Source: Pseudoalteromonas luteoviolacea (GTDB lineage: Bacteria > Pseudomonadota > Gammaproteobacteria > Enterobacterales > Alteromonadaceae). From it: a stretch of DNA of 64,000 nt. Shown here piece by piece: positions 1 through 8,435 of the stretch. Each line of letters opens with the position of its first letter. Within the stretch, counting starts at the first letter, position 1. The stretch spans positions 598,500 through 662,499 of the forward strand of contig NZ_JWIC01000007.1 of the NCBI RefSeq assembly GCF_000814765.1, read 5' to 3'. The notes beneath the pieces were generated by a model. The model was given only the letters and a program-made list of their open reading frames with translations, was not told where the DNA came from and did not search any database. Made by a program: the position numbers and the translations under genes.

Positions 1-1454
1 AGGCAGCTTAGAAAGCTATAACAGTACCTTCAACGAACTGGCTTCCCTTCACTGCCGAACAGGCAGCTTAGAAATAAAACCGCTTGTTTACTCATTCCGA
101 CTCCGTCTTCACTGCCGAACAGGCAGCTTAGAAAAAATTAATGCTACATTCCTCTCGGCTGTTTCTCTTCACTGCCGAACAGGCAGCTTAGAAAGCTGGA
201 CATCTGCCAATATACGGATATATTTTCTTCACTGCCGAACAGGCAGCTTAGAAATAGAATAATAATCAAAGCTGAAATAGTGGCGACTTCACTGCCGAAC
301 AGGCAGCTTAGAAATATGTTTTGGGTTCCTGAAGAACAGGTGTTCACTTCACTGCCGAACAGGCAGCTTAGAAATCTACATAATTTAAGGACTGAAAATG
401 ACACATCTTCACTGCCGAACAGGCAGCTTAGAAAAAAAGCTTTTGTCTAGTTTGTCCAGCCATTAACTTCACTGCCGAACAGGCAGCTTAGAAATAGATC
501 AGCATTGACCTTGGAAAGTTCTCTAACTTCACTGCCGAACAGGCAGCTTAGAAATTCGATTTTTAACCACTCTTGGGGGATTTCTACTTCACTGCCGAAC
601 AGGCAGCTTAGAAAATGTAAGCTTGGCTGTCACCGTTCATCATTACCTTCACTGCCGAACAGGCAGCTTAGAAATTGGAGCGCAATGATTATCTGGGGTA
701 CATAAACTTCACTGCCGAACAGGCAGCTTAGAAAATAAACGTCAGGGTAATACTGTCGTCTTTTGGCTTCACTGCCGAACAGGCAGCTTAGAAATCCAAA
801 GAATGATATATAGAGTTCACAAGTTCCTTCACTGCCGAACAGGCAGCTTAGAAATATGGGGTAATTTTGACATCCTTGTATATCAACTTCACTGCCGAAC
901 AGGCAGCTTAGAAATGTAATAGCTCTTGCTCAAGTTAATAGGTCATCTTCACTGCCGAACAGGCAGCTTAGAAAGATATTGTTTCTATTTCAACTTGCCT
1001 GATTGACTTCACTGACGAACAGGCAGCTTAGAAATTGATTCAACTTTACCATCAACAACCCTGTGACTTCACTGCCGAACAGGCAGCTTAGAAATGAAAT
1101 TACATTAACGGTCTGCCCGTTAGTCACTTCACTGCCGAACAGGCAGCTTAGAAAATCATAAACATACTCTCGATACGTATCGAAAACTTCACTGCCGAAC
1201 AGGCAGCTTAGAAATTGGTCTCAGCATCATCATCAGCGCAAATAACCTTCACTGCCGAACAGGCAGCTTAGAAAATGAACTTCTTGAACTCGATATCATT
1301 TGAGAACTTCACTGCCGAACAGGCAGCTTAGAAATTTTTTTTGGAGCAAAATTATGTATACACCACCTTCACTGCCGAACAGGCAGCTTAGAAAGAGATT
1401 GATAACTCGGCTGATGCATTGGCTGCCTTCACTGCCACGCAAGCAGCTTAGGTG
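1..1454 (+). CRISPR. Type I-F CRISPR array, leader-distal part, 24 spacers
   Basis: A 28-bp repeat recurs every 60 bp, with 32-bp spacers of uniform length. A half repeat occupies 1-14, 23 complete units follow from position 47, and a degenerate terminal unit lies at 1427-1454. The repeat starts CTTCACTGCCG, ends CAGCTTAGAAA and contains the short palindrome CTGCC-GAACA-GGCAG, which matches the type I-F (Csy) family. In that family this orientation is the transcribed one, so the leader and cas genes should be left of the window. One repeat (1007-1034) has C to A at 1015, breaking one stem pair. Apparent reading frames through the array are repeat artefacts. Confidence 0.98.
1427..1454 (+). 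repeat. Degenerate terminal CRISPR repeat
   Basis: The last unit keeps CTTCACTGCC and CAGCTTAG but differs in the loop, in the second stem arm and in its last three bases. A decayed final repeat is typical of the leader-distal (oldest) end, which fixes the array polarity as left to right. Confidence 0.9.
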
Positions 1455-2313
1455 ATGAGTGACCGAAACAAAGTTTCGCAACGCGAAGAAGTGAGGTCAT
1501 GGATGACCGATGTAACCACACTCTATGGATGGATTTCAGCTCCGTGTTGGAAATATTTCGCTTCACTATCGCGCCGCAGGCCTATGTATTCTTGATGGAT
1601 TGTTGAGTCTAACGAGGAACTGATTGTGCAACGCAGTAAAAATGGATCCTGATGTTCATCAGGATGACGAGGGTGAAGTCGGTGTGTTGATTTATCATAA
1701 GTGGCGCGTATTAATCGTCGTTATAGCTGTGTTTTCCTCTCCAACCAACAAACGAATCACATGCACAGAACCCAAAATCGGATCCTGATATTCATCAGGA
1801 TGACTAGGGTGAGGTCAGTGTGTTGATTTGACATAATTAGCCCATTTAATTTTGTGTCTACTGAAGAACTATTTTCTGTTGCATTAAAAATGGATCCTGA
1901 TGTTCATCAGGATGACGGGGGTGAGGTCTGTGTGTTGATTTGACTTCAATGGCCCATTTAATTTTGTGTCTATTGAAGAACTATTTTTAGGTGCATAGAA
2001 AATGGATCCTGATCTTCATCAGGATGACGAGGGTTATCTAGGAGCGTTGATTTGGCCTAAGTTGTCCTTTTGCCGTCATCCCGAGCTTGCCTCGGGAACC
2101 ATATATAGTTAGGTCACTGAAATCGATATTTGTAAACTCACTAAAACTGTAAAAGGGGTTTACACTTTGGCACCTTTGAATGAAAGTTGTCACGTTTAAA
2201 CTAAAGTTGTCACCTTTTGCATGTTGAGTGTCACGATCTGTCAGTGTGTGGCGCGTTCTGAATGTCTATACTGAGCGCAATGAATCAACGGGGTTTAAAC
2301 AGAGGTAAAGCAC
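1455..2313. repeat. Gene-free stretch with four stem-loop repeats and a REP-like hairpin
   Basis: No convincing gene is present. Four copies of the stem-loop ATCCTGATnTTCATCAGGAT lie at 1646-1665, 1782-1801, 1894-1913 and 2006-2025. Each sits in a larger unit that continues GATGACnnGGGTGAGGTC and, in copies 2 and 3, includes a shared CCCATTTAATTTTGTGTCTA segment, so those two units are about 112 bp apart and nearly identical. A different hairpin, TCCCGAG-cttgc-CTCGGGA, lies at 2079-2097 and resembles the REP-like elements common in gammaproteobacteria. The last 200 bp should hold the promoter of the gene at 2314. Confidence 0.8.
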
Positions 2314-3087
2314 ATGGCAAATACGGCATTGATCACAGGCGCATCCAGCGGCATTGGTTTGGAATTAGCGCACTTACATGCACAACAAGGTGGTGACTTA
2401 GTGCTAGTTGCGCGTTCACAAGATAAGTTGGACGCTTTGGCGAAGGAATTGGAAGTCAAACACAGTATAAAAACGACAGTGATCAGTGAAGATTTGTCGC
2501 AACCACATGCTGCGCAGCGTATTTTTGCTAAAACGTCTGCTTTGAATATTGAGGTGGATGTCTTAATCAATAATGCCGGGTTTGGTGGCCATGGTGTCTT
2601 TTACCAACGCGATATGGTGGCTGATCAGCAGATGGTACAAGTTAATATAACCGCGTTGACGGATCTGACTCACCTATATTCAAAAGAGATGGTTGCGCGC
2701 CAGCGTGGTCGTATTCTCAATGTGTCATCCACGGTGTCATTTTTACCGGGTCCACTTCAAGCGGTATATTATGCGACCAAGGCGTATGTCACTTCTTATA
2801 CTCAGGCAATTGCTGAGGAGTTGTCTGGCACTGGCGTCACCGCAACCGCGCTGTGTCCTGGGGCGGTTAATACTGGTTTTGTGGCTGCAGGCGACTTGGA
2901 AGGGGTTGATGTGTGGAAAAATGCTAAATCGGCAAAGTCGGTGGCTGAGTGCGGTTACAAAGCGATGCAGCAAGGTCAGCTGATTGCATTTAATGAGCGC
3001 AAATTACAGTTTTTGCTTAATTGGATCACCCCATTACTACCGCGTAAAATGGTATTAAAGTTGTCACGACAATCGATGGAAAAGTAA
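2314..3087 (+). CDS. Short-chain dehydrogenase/reductase (SDR)
   Basis: A 257-residue cytoplasmic oxidoreductase of the classical SDR family, using NAD(P)H on an unknown carbonyl or alcohol. The glycine-rich cofactor motif TGASSGIG is at residues 8-15, NNAG at 86-89, the catalytic Ser in NVSS near 139, and Tyr152 with Lys156 form YxxxK. The length is normal for the family. The start is preceded by GAGGTAA about 7 nt upstream. The AraC-type gene starts 6 bp after the stop, so the two are almost certainly cotranscribed. The substrate cannot be read from the sequence. Confidence 0.93.
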   Translation: MANTALITGASSGIGLELAHLHAQQGGDLVLVARSQDKLDALAKELEVKHSIKTTVISEDLSQPHAAQRIFAKTSALNIEVDVLINNAGFGGHGVFYQRDMVADQQMVQVNITALTDLTHLYSKEMVARQRGRILNVSSTVSFLPGPLQAVYYATKAYVTSYTQAIAEELSGTGVTATALCPGAVNTGFVAAGDLEGVDVWKNAKSAKSVAECGYKAMQQGQLIAFNERKLQFLLNWITPLLPRKMVLKLSRQSMEK

Positions 3088-3093
3088 CGAGTT

Positions 3094-4092
3094 ATGAAAA
3101 TTGCGAGCAAGTTTACAGTACACGCAAACTGTAAAATATTATTACAGGACATGAACATTGATGTTGAGACTGTGGTGGCATATTCAAAGCTGCCAGCGGA
3201 TATTTTGAATCGTGAGCCTGTTATGTTATCACCAAAGGAGTATTTTGCTTGGTGGTTGGCGATTGAAAAGGCCGCGAACGGGCGAGATGTCCCATTACTG
3301 GTTGCTGAACATTTATCGGTGGAAGTGTTTGATGCCCCTTTGTTTGCGGCGCTTTGTAGTCCTGATTTAAATACTGCTCTGTCGCGCATAAAACACTACA
3401 AGCCATTGATTGGACCCATGAAAATGGACCTTGAAATGAACGACAAAACCACAACAATGGGGTTATCTTGTTACGGTTATGAGGGGGCTGTTCCCGCCGT
3501 ACTTGTACTTACTGAGATGGTGTTTTTTACCAAATTACTGCGCATGGCAACGCGTTACAATGCGATACCGGTATCGGTTACCTTGCCAGAACTGCCTGGC
3601 AATATTGAAGCATATGAAGCGTTTTTTGGTTGTACACTTAAACAAGGTGAGCAGCTTTCAATTGCCTTTCGAGCCGAGGATGCCGCGCGTCCATTTTTAA
3701 CTGCAAATTCAAGTATGTGGTCATACTTTGAAGGCGGCTTGAATCAAAAGCTCGCAGATTTAACCGCAACCGCGACGACAGTTGAACGTGTTCGAGCTGT
3801 TCTCATAGAGTCATTGCCTGTTGGTCAAAGTTCGATTGAGATGGTGGCGCAAAAGCTCACACTGAGTAAGCGGACTTTGCAGCGAAAACTGACCGATGAA
3901 GACACGAATTTTCATAGTGTTTTACAAAATGTACGCTCAGAACTGGCTAAGCACTATTTGCAAAAATCTCATATATCGCTCAGTGAAGTGGCATTTTTAT
4001 TAGGGTATCAAGAGTCGAACTCATTCATCCGCGCATTTACTACTTGGTTTGGCGTGTCGCCGGGCAGTTATCGGGAACAATTGGCGTCTTAA
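3094..4092 (+). CDS. AraC-family transcriptional regulator
   Basis: A 332-residue regulator. Residues about 20-200 resemble the AraC/OruR-type N-terminal ligand domain (arabinose_bd-like). Residues about 240-325 form the double helix-turn-helix, with LTLSKRTLQRKL in the first HTH and SEVAFLLGYQESNSFIRAF followed by GVSPGSYR in the second. It lies 6 bp behind the SDR gene and probably controls that operon or a linked lipid or alcohol pathway; regulators of this subtype are often next to SDRs. The ligand is unknown. Confidence 0.93.
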   Translation: MKIASKFTVHANCKILLQDMNIDVETVVAYSKLPADILNREPVMLSPKEYFAWWLAIEKAANGRDVPLLVAEHLSVEVFDAPLFAALCSPDLNTALSRIKHYKPLIGPMKMDLEMNDKTTTMGLSCYGYEGAVPAVLVLTEMVFFTKLLRMATRYNAIPVSVTLPELPGNIEAYEAFFGCTLKQGEQLSIAFRAEDAARPFLTANSSMWSYFEGGLNQKLADLTATATTVERVRAVLIESLPVGQSSIEMVAQKLTLSKRTLQRKLTDEDTNFHSVLQNVRSELAKHYLQKSHISLSEVAFLLGYQESNSFIRAFTTWFGVSPGSYREQLAS

Positions 4093-4169
4093 TGGGTAAG
4101 GCGCACAACAGTCTAAACTATTTCATTATAAATATTTACTTACGTTATTCATTTTGTCGTGTAGCTGTG

Positions 4170-4197
4170 TTTGTGCTCCAATAAATTAGAGCACAAA
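4170..4197 (+). promoter_or_regulatory. Inverted repeat in the 5' region of the serine hydrolase gene
   Basis: TTGTGCT and AGCACAA form a perfect 7-bp inverted repeat around a 12-nt spacer, ending about 15 bp before the ATG at 4213. It could be an mRNA hairpin or an operator. It also argues against the upstream in-frame TTG at 4171 being the start. Confidence 0.45.
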
Positions 4198-4212
4198 AGT
4201 AAAAGGACAGTT

Positions 4213-5217
4213 ATGCAGTTTTCGGATCTCGACATACAGTCAATTCATAAAGTCGTTGGCGCATTTGCGCCCAATACCGAGCTGGCCGTGGCAAAGTTTG
4301 ATGCGGGGCGCTGCGCATATTATGGTGCAAGGCAAGGTGGTAAAGAGGTTGAGCAAATTGATAATCACGCATCGGTGTTTGAAATTGGCTCGTTAACTAA
4401 GCTGTTTACCAATGCTGTGCTAGCGCAATTGGCCTGTGAAGGAAAGTTGGCATTGGGCGAACCTATCTCATCGCATATTGATTTAACCACCCGAGATAAT
4501 GTTCAAATCACCTTCGAGTCTTTGGCCACTCACACTTCAGGCTTGCCTAAATTGCCACCTGGACTGCTCTGGCAGGCACTGTTCAAGCGCAAAGATAACC
4601 CATATGCAGCCTATTTAGAAGCTGACTTGTTGGCTCACCTTGCCAATGACATCAAAATTAAAAGCCAAACTCAACACGAATACTCGAACCTTGGTATTGG
4701 CCTGCTCGGATATGTACTGGCCAAAATAGAACAGATGAGTTTTTCCGAGCTGCTGCAAAAACGCATATTTGAACCACTTAAGATGCCGCATAGCTTTTGT
4801 AATTGGCGCGATGTGCATGGCGAGTTAGTTATGGGTTTAAATACACGGGGTGAAGCAACATCAAATTGGGACTTAGGTGTGTTACAAGGCGCGGGTGCTA
4901 TTCTCTCGTCAGTACAGGATTTGGGGCAGTTTGCGCTTGCCCACTTTGATCGTATACATGATTGGGTCAAATTGCAGCAGCAAATCACATTTGAACAAGG
5001 CCACACAAAAATGGGCTTGGGCTGGTATGTAATCGACAGTGCTGATAAAACAGATAAGGTCTATTTTCATGATGGTGGCACTGGGGGATATAGCTCAGCA
5101 ATGATTCTGGACATAGATAATCGGTTGGGGTACATCATCTTGTCGAATATCTCTGGTATGCATAAATTAAAGGGGCAAAAGGTCACTGAGCTCGCATTTG
5201 AGTTGATGCAAAATTAA
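4213..5217 (+). CDS. Beta-lactamase-fold serine hydrolase (class C/PBP-like)
   Basis: A 334-residue protein of the AmpC/PBP4*/EstB-like serine hydrolase family. Ser60-L-T-Lys63 (SxxK) follows the family pattern FEIGSLTK, Tyr157-S-N is the second motif, and HDGGTGG near 286 replaces the KTG triad. No signal peptide is visible, so a cytoplasmic esterase or peptidase is more likely than a periplasmic beta-lactamase. The ATG at 4213 is chosen over an upstream TTG because AAAAGGA lies 6-7 nt before it. Substrate unknown. Confidence 0.88.
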   Translation: MQFSDLDIQSIHKVVGAFAPNTELAVAKFDAGRCAYYGARQGGKEVEQIDNHASVFEIGSLTKLFTNAVLAQLACEGKLALGEPISSHIDLTTRDNVQITFESLATHTSGLPKLPPGLLWQALFKRKDNPYAAYLEADLLAHLANDIKIKSQTQHEYSNLGIGLLGYVLAKIEQMSFSELLQKRIFEPLKMPHSFCNWRDVHGELVMGLNTRGEATSNWDLGVLQGAGAILSSVQDLGQFALAHFDRIHDWVKLQQQITFEQGHTKMGLGWYVIDSADKTDKVYFHDGGTGGYSSAMILDIDNRLGYIILSNISGMHKLKGQKVTELAFELMQN

Positions 5218-5420
5218 ATGAGAGGTGAGTTTGGTCTCTGATGATATGTTCTGTAGCGTGAATCGGTCAGTGACAATTTATGTCAGGTGTAAAGGTCCTT
5301 TTACTTACTTTGCCATCATTTACCAATAAAATTTTGTAATTATCTCACTGCATTATTTGTCATAGACATAAGATGTTTTTACGCGATTAAAAAACAAACT
5401 AACGTTAAGGGTATTATAAA

Positions 5421-6263
5421 ATGAATAAAAGGATTGTACTTGCTTCACTTTTTTTGGCGCCACAGGCATTTGCACAGAATGTGGTTATCAATTTTGATGA
5501 TGTGCTCGATGGTGTAAATAACCCGACAAACACCATTGCTGTTAACGTCGTTCAGCAGGGTAATATGTTGATTGGTAATGATGGTAACTTTGTGACGCTG
5601 TTAGGGGAAGTTGAAGAAACGAATAACCCATTTTATGGCAGTGGACTTGAGCCGCGAGTTCACTTTAAATTAAATGAAAATGGTAACGTTAAGTGGTTTA
5701 CCGGTACTCGAAATGCAGCAAATATATGGACTGGCACTTGGTATGGATCAGACGGCAGTCGAGGAGATTTTGGATTTGAGTTTAGTAATGCGCTCACCAC
5801 ACCACCCGTTTGTGATGATGTGATCAACTTTAGCTCAGATGCTGCATTCTCAGGCGGGGAGTTTGATTACACCAGAGCATTGGATGAAACCTGCCTGACG
5901 GATACCGATGACGCCACAAAAGGCATATATATGATGTCTGATACCGGAGGAGTACCTTTCCCAATGTCATTTTCTCTAGAGTTTAAAAGTAACTTCACTC
6001 TACAGTCGTTTAAGTTAGGTACCTACAATAATGGGCAAGGTAACCGTCTTACAACATTTACCGTGGAAGCGTGGGAAAATGGCACATGGGTCAAAAAAGG
6101 TGAGTTTGAGTTCACCTCAGTTATACAAAATAAAGCATTTGCGAGAGAACTGTACAGATTGCCTCAGCCAGTGACGACTTCTAAAATTAGGATCTCAGCA
6201 ACCGGCACAGTTGATTATGTGGATGCTGGGCGTGTATTAATGTATGGCCTGTCGTTTCACTAG
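5421..6263 (+). CDS. Secreted protein of unknown function
   Basis: A 280-residue protein with a clear Sec signal peptide (MNKRIVLASLFLAPQAFA, cleaved before QN). The mature part is rich in Asn, Gly and aromatic residues and predicted mostly beta. It has a possible disulfide pair near residues 137 and 160, and a C-terminal section that resembles the jelly-roll domains of secreted marine proteins. No catalytic motif and no PEP-CTERM anchor is seen. It stands alone, with a strong hairpin just after the stop. Function not recognised. Confidence 0.75.
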   Translation: MNKRIVLASLFLAPQAFAQNVVINFDDVLDGVNNPTNTIAVNVVQQGNMLIGNDGNFVTLLGEVEETNNPFYGSGLEPRVHFKLNENGNVKWFTGTRNAANIWTGTWYGSDGSRGDFGFEFSNALTTPPVCDDVINFSSDAAFSGGEFDYTRALDETCLTDTDDATKGIYMMSDTGGVPFPMSFSLEFKSNFTLQSFKLGTYNNGQGNRLTTFTVEAWENGTWVKKGEFEFTSVIQNKAFARELYRLPQPVTTSKIRISATGTVDYVDAGRVLMYGLSFH

Positions 6264-6271
6264 TTAAAATA

Positions 6272-6304
6272 CACACAACCACCCAGGGCGTGGGTGGTTG
6301 TGTG
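6272..6304. terminator. Bidirectional terminator hairpin
   Basis: A perfect 14-bp stem (CACACAACCACCCA with its complement) around a 5-nt loop lies between two convergent genes. The minus-strand side is followed by TATTTTAAC. It probably serves both genes. Confidence 0.75.
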
Positions 6305-6306
6305 AG

Positions 6307-6519
6307 TCACACCGTCTTTTTGGATAGCAGCTTCACGGCAATGGGCATCACACAATATGAAATCAGCGGCACAATTAATGCCAAAACAGTGGCCACATGC
6401 AGTAATTTATTGGCGCCAGTAATTGGGGCGATTAAATCTGGAATAAAGTAAACCAGAGGAAGTAATGCAAAATAATTGACTAAGGCTAATATATGCTCAT
6501 TGGGTGCCGAGTTTTTCAT
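6307..6519 (-). CDS. Small two-span inner-membrane protein
   Basis: A 70-residue protein with two hydrophobic segments (about residues 13-32 and 40-62) joined by a short loop, and a basic C-terminus (KLLSKKTV). It starts 29 bp downstream of the pirin gene on the same strand and so is probably cotranscribed with it. No named family is recognised. It may belong to the group of small membrane proteins found beside stress enzymes. Confidence 0.65.
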   Translation of the reverse strand: MKNSAPNEHILALVNYFALLPLVYFIPDLIAPITGANKLLHVATVLALIVPLISYCVMPIAVKLLSKKTV

Positions 6520-6548
6520 CTTGTTCGCTCCTATCGATTATTGCTCAA

Positions 6549-7235
6549 TTAGTTCTGTGTAACGACGAGTAATTGCAGCTGTGCAGTGGCGGTAATTTTT
6601 TGTGCATGATTGCTGATTAAGTCGCCTTCTTTTACCAGCGTCTGTTGACCGTTATGGTGCAGTTGGGCTTGACCTGTAATAACATAGATCAGGGCCTCTT
6701 GGTTAATATCGATGCTGTCTTCGTTATCTAAATGGACAATATCCATGATGGTTGCACTGGCAAAGGTGTCTTGTTGATTTTCACTACCACCATAAATGCG
6801 TGTTGCACCTCTGGTTTTGGGGGAGTAAGACTTATATTGTGCAGGTTGACCCGCAACTTCAGGCAGCGCCCAAATTTGCAGCATACGGTTAGGGGCATCA
6901 TCGGGGTTAATTTCATTGTGACTAAAGCCTTCACCTCCTGCTCTTTGTACTTGCACATCACCTGCGACTAAGTCTTTGCCATGCTCTAATGACCCTTCAT
7001 GACTTACGCGTCCTTCTAACACAACAGAGATGACATCAATTTCACTATGAGGATGCATACCTGATTGACCTTTGGGCAAATAACGAGCATCCGCCAGATA
7101 TACCATACTGCCAAGCCCTTCAAATGTTTCTGGCTTTTTGCGCCCTGCAAATACACGGCTATCCGTCACTAATCTGTGCTCTGTAATGCCTGCAAACCCG
7201 CCTAATTGTAGTGAATCTCTTGAAAGTATTTTCAT
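6549..7235 (-). CDS. Pirin family protein (YhhW-like)
   Basis: A 228-residue bicupin. The N-terminal cupin has the complete pirin metal set: His61 and His63 in GMHPHSE, and His106 and Glu108 in FSHNE. Some pirins of this length act as quercetin 2,3-dioxygenases; others are redox-sensing cofactors. The C-terminal cupin lacks these ligands, as usual. It is divergent from the LysR gene at 7360 with a 124-bp shared promoter region, the standard arrangement for a LysR regulator and its target. Confidence 0.92.
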   Translation of the reverse strand: MKILSRDSLQLGGFAGITEHRLVTDSRVFAGRKKPETFEGLGSMVYLADARYLPKGQSGMHPHSEIDVISVVLEGRVSHEGSLEHGKDLVAGDVQVQRAGGEGFSHNEINPDDAPNRMLQIWALPEVAGQPAQYKSYSPKTRGATRIYGGSENQQDTFASATIMDIVHLDNEDSIDINQEALIYVITGQAQLHHNGQQTLVKEGDLISNHAQKITATAQLQLLVVTQN

Positions 7236-7359
7236 GGTTTTTCCTGCTTTATTTAATCTGTTTCGAAGTGATGACTAAAGTGTATGAAAGCTGGGTTGTT
7301 TTATATATACCTATAAAATAGAATTACTTTTCCATATACAACAACAATAAAGTCAGGCA

Positions 7360-8265
7360 ATGGAAAAAACAGATATAAACTCGATGCTGCTATTTTTAGC
7401 CGTGGTTGATGCCGGTAGTTTCACTTTGGCCGCTGAACGTTTGAACATGCCTAAGGCCAATTTGAGTCGAAAAGTATCGCAACTCGAGGCGAGTTTGGGG
7501 ATCACATTACTTGAGCGTACAACTCGAACGCAGCATTTGACCGAGGCTGGCAGCGTTTACTTAGAGCATTGTAAGCAAATAAAGGCACAGATAGAGCTTG
7601 CCAACGCCAGTGTTGCACAAGCGCTGAATGAAATATCAGGCGAGTTGAAAGTTGGCATGTCTGTCGGTATGGGCCATGAAATTCTAAAGCCAGTTTTAAG
7701 TCAATTCATGCAAGAAAATAAGCAGGTGAATTTGCAGTTGAGCCTCTTAAATCGCCGAGTGGATGTGATTGAAGAAGGTTTTGATTTGGTGATCCGAATA
7801 GGTGAGCTGGCAGACTCAAGATTGGTAGCAAAACGTTTGGGCCGCGTATCGCGAAGGTTTTATGCAAGTCGCGAATTTATTGCCCAGCACGGTGTAATAA
7901 AGACACCAGAGGCGCTAGCCAATTTTGATGTGTTACTGATGAGCAGTATCCAAAAATCAGAAGTGATTAGCCTAGTCAACGAGTCTAAGCAATGTGATGT
8001 GGTTATTTCGCCAAGGATGCGTGTTGATGATTATATTGTACTTAAGCAAATGGTGGTGGACGGGGTTGGACTTGCGATACTGCCAGACTATATGTGCTCG
8101 CAATATCCAGAGAAAGACTTGCTTGAACCCGTCTTGGCGCAGTGGCAATTGCCTGCTGTAGAGGTATATGCACTCTATCCTAAAAACCGTATTCACTTAC
8201 CAAAAGTTGCCGCATTTGTGGCGTTTATCCAAGCGGTATTTTTTGAGCGTTTATCACAGAGATAA
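7360..8265 (+). CDS. LysR-family transcriptional regulator
   Basis: A 301-residue LysR protein. The N-terminal winged HTH spans residues 4-63 (FLAVVDAGSFTLAAERL, then KANLSRKVSQLEASLG and LLERTTRTQHLTEAG). The substrate-binding domain covers about 90-295. It is divergent from the pirin gene, which is its likely target. It is followed after about 20 bp by a separate promoter, so the VOC/GST genes downstream are probably not in its operon. Confidence 0.95.
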   Translation: MEKTDINSMLLFLAVVDAGSFTLAAERLNMPKANLSRKVSQLEASLGITLLERTTRTQHLTEAGSVYLEHCKQIKAQIELANASVAQALNEISGELKVGMSVGMGHEILKPVLSQFMQENKQVNLQLSLLNRRVDVIEEGFDLVIRIGELADSRLVAKRLGRVSRRFYASREFIAQHGVIKTPEALANFDVLLMSSIQKSEVISLVNESKQCDVVISPRMRVDDYIVLKQMVVDGVGLAILPDYMCSQYPEKDLLEPVLAQWQLPAVEVYALYPKNRIHLPKVAAFVAFIQAVFFERLSQR

Positions 8266-8282
8266 AAATATTTAAAAAAGCC

Positions 8283-8313
8283 TTTACCTCAAGTTAAGTT
8301 GAGCTTTTAAAGT
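8283..8313 (+). promoter_or_regulatory. SoxR/MerR-type promoter with 19-bp spacer
   Basis: A -35 TTTACC (8283-8288) and a -10 TAAAGT (8308-8313) are 19 bp apart, the over-long spacing used by MerR-family activators. Between them lies CCTCAAGTTAAGTTGAGC, a near match to the SoxR box CCTCAAGTTAACTTGAGG; the soxS promoter of E. coli has the same -35 and layout. A second inverted repeat (TAAGTTGAG 8295-8303, CTCAACTTA 8318-8326) overlaps it. No merR/soxR gene is in the window, so the regulator would act from elsewhere. Confidence 0.75.
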
Positions 8314-8339
8314 GCCACTCAACTTACGGAGGGAAGACA

Positions 8340-8423
8340 ATGAAAAAGCTGATTAAAACGTATGTAAACCTATTGGAGGCAGATAAACATGCCACGTTTC
8401 AATACACCATGGAAAACAAATAG
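8340..8423 (+). CDS. Small 27-codon ORF coupled to the VOC gene
   Basis: ATG at 8340 follows a strong Shine-Dalgarno (GGAGGG, 6 nt spacing) and opens a 27-codon frame beginning MKKLIKTYVNLLEADKHATF. Its stop TAG (8421-8423) is part of TAGGAGG, the ribosome binding site of the VOC gene at 8436, so translation of the two could be coupled. It is the first ORF behind the SoxR-like promoter. It may be a genuine microprotein, a leader peptide, or the remnant of a longer gene. No family recognised. Confidence 0.55.
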   Translation: MKKLIKTYVNLLEADKHATFQYTMENK

Positions 8424-8435
8424 GAGGCACTTATT

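Noticed and set aside
144..404. Minus-strand open frame with repeated FLSCLFGSE
   Set aside because: It is the translation of the CRISPR repeats in one frame. Similar frames at 505-705 and 1296-1481 are the same artefact.
2079..2097. Hairpin as terminator of a CRISPR transcript
   Set aside because: It lies more than 600 bp after the array, has no U-run, and matches the common REP-like sequence TCCCGAG...CTCGGGA.
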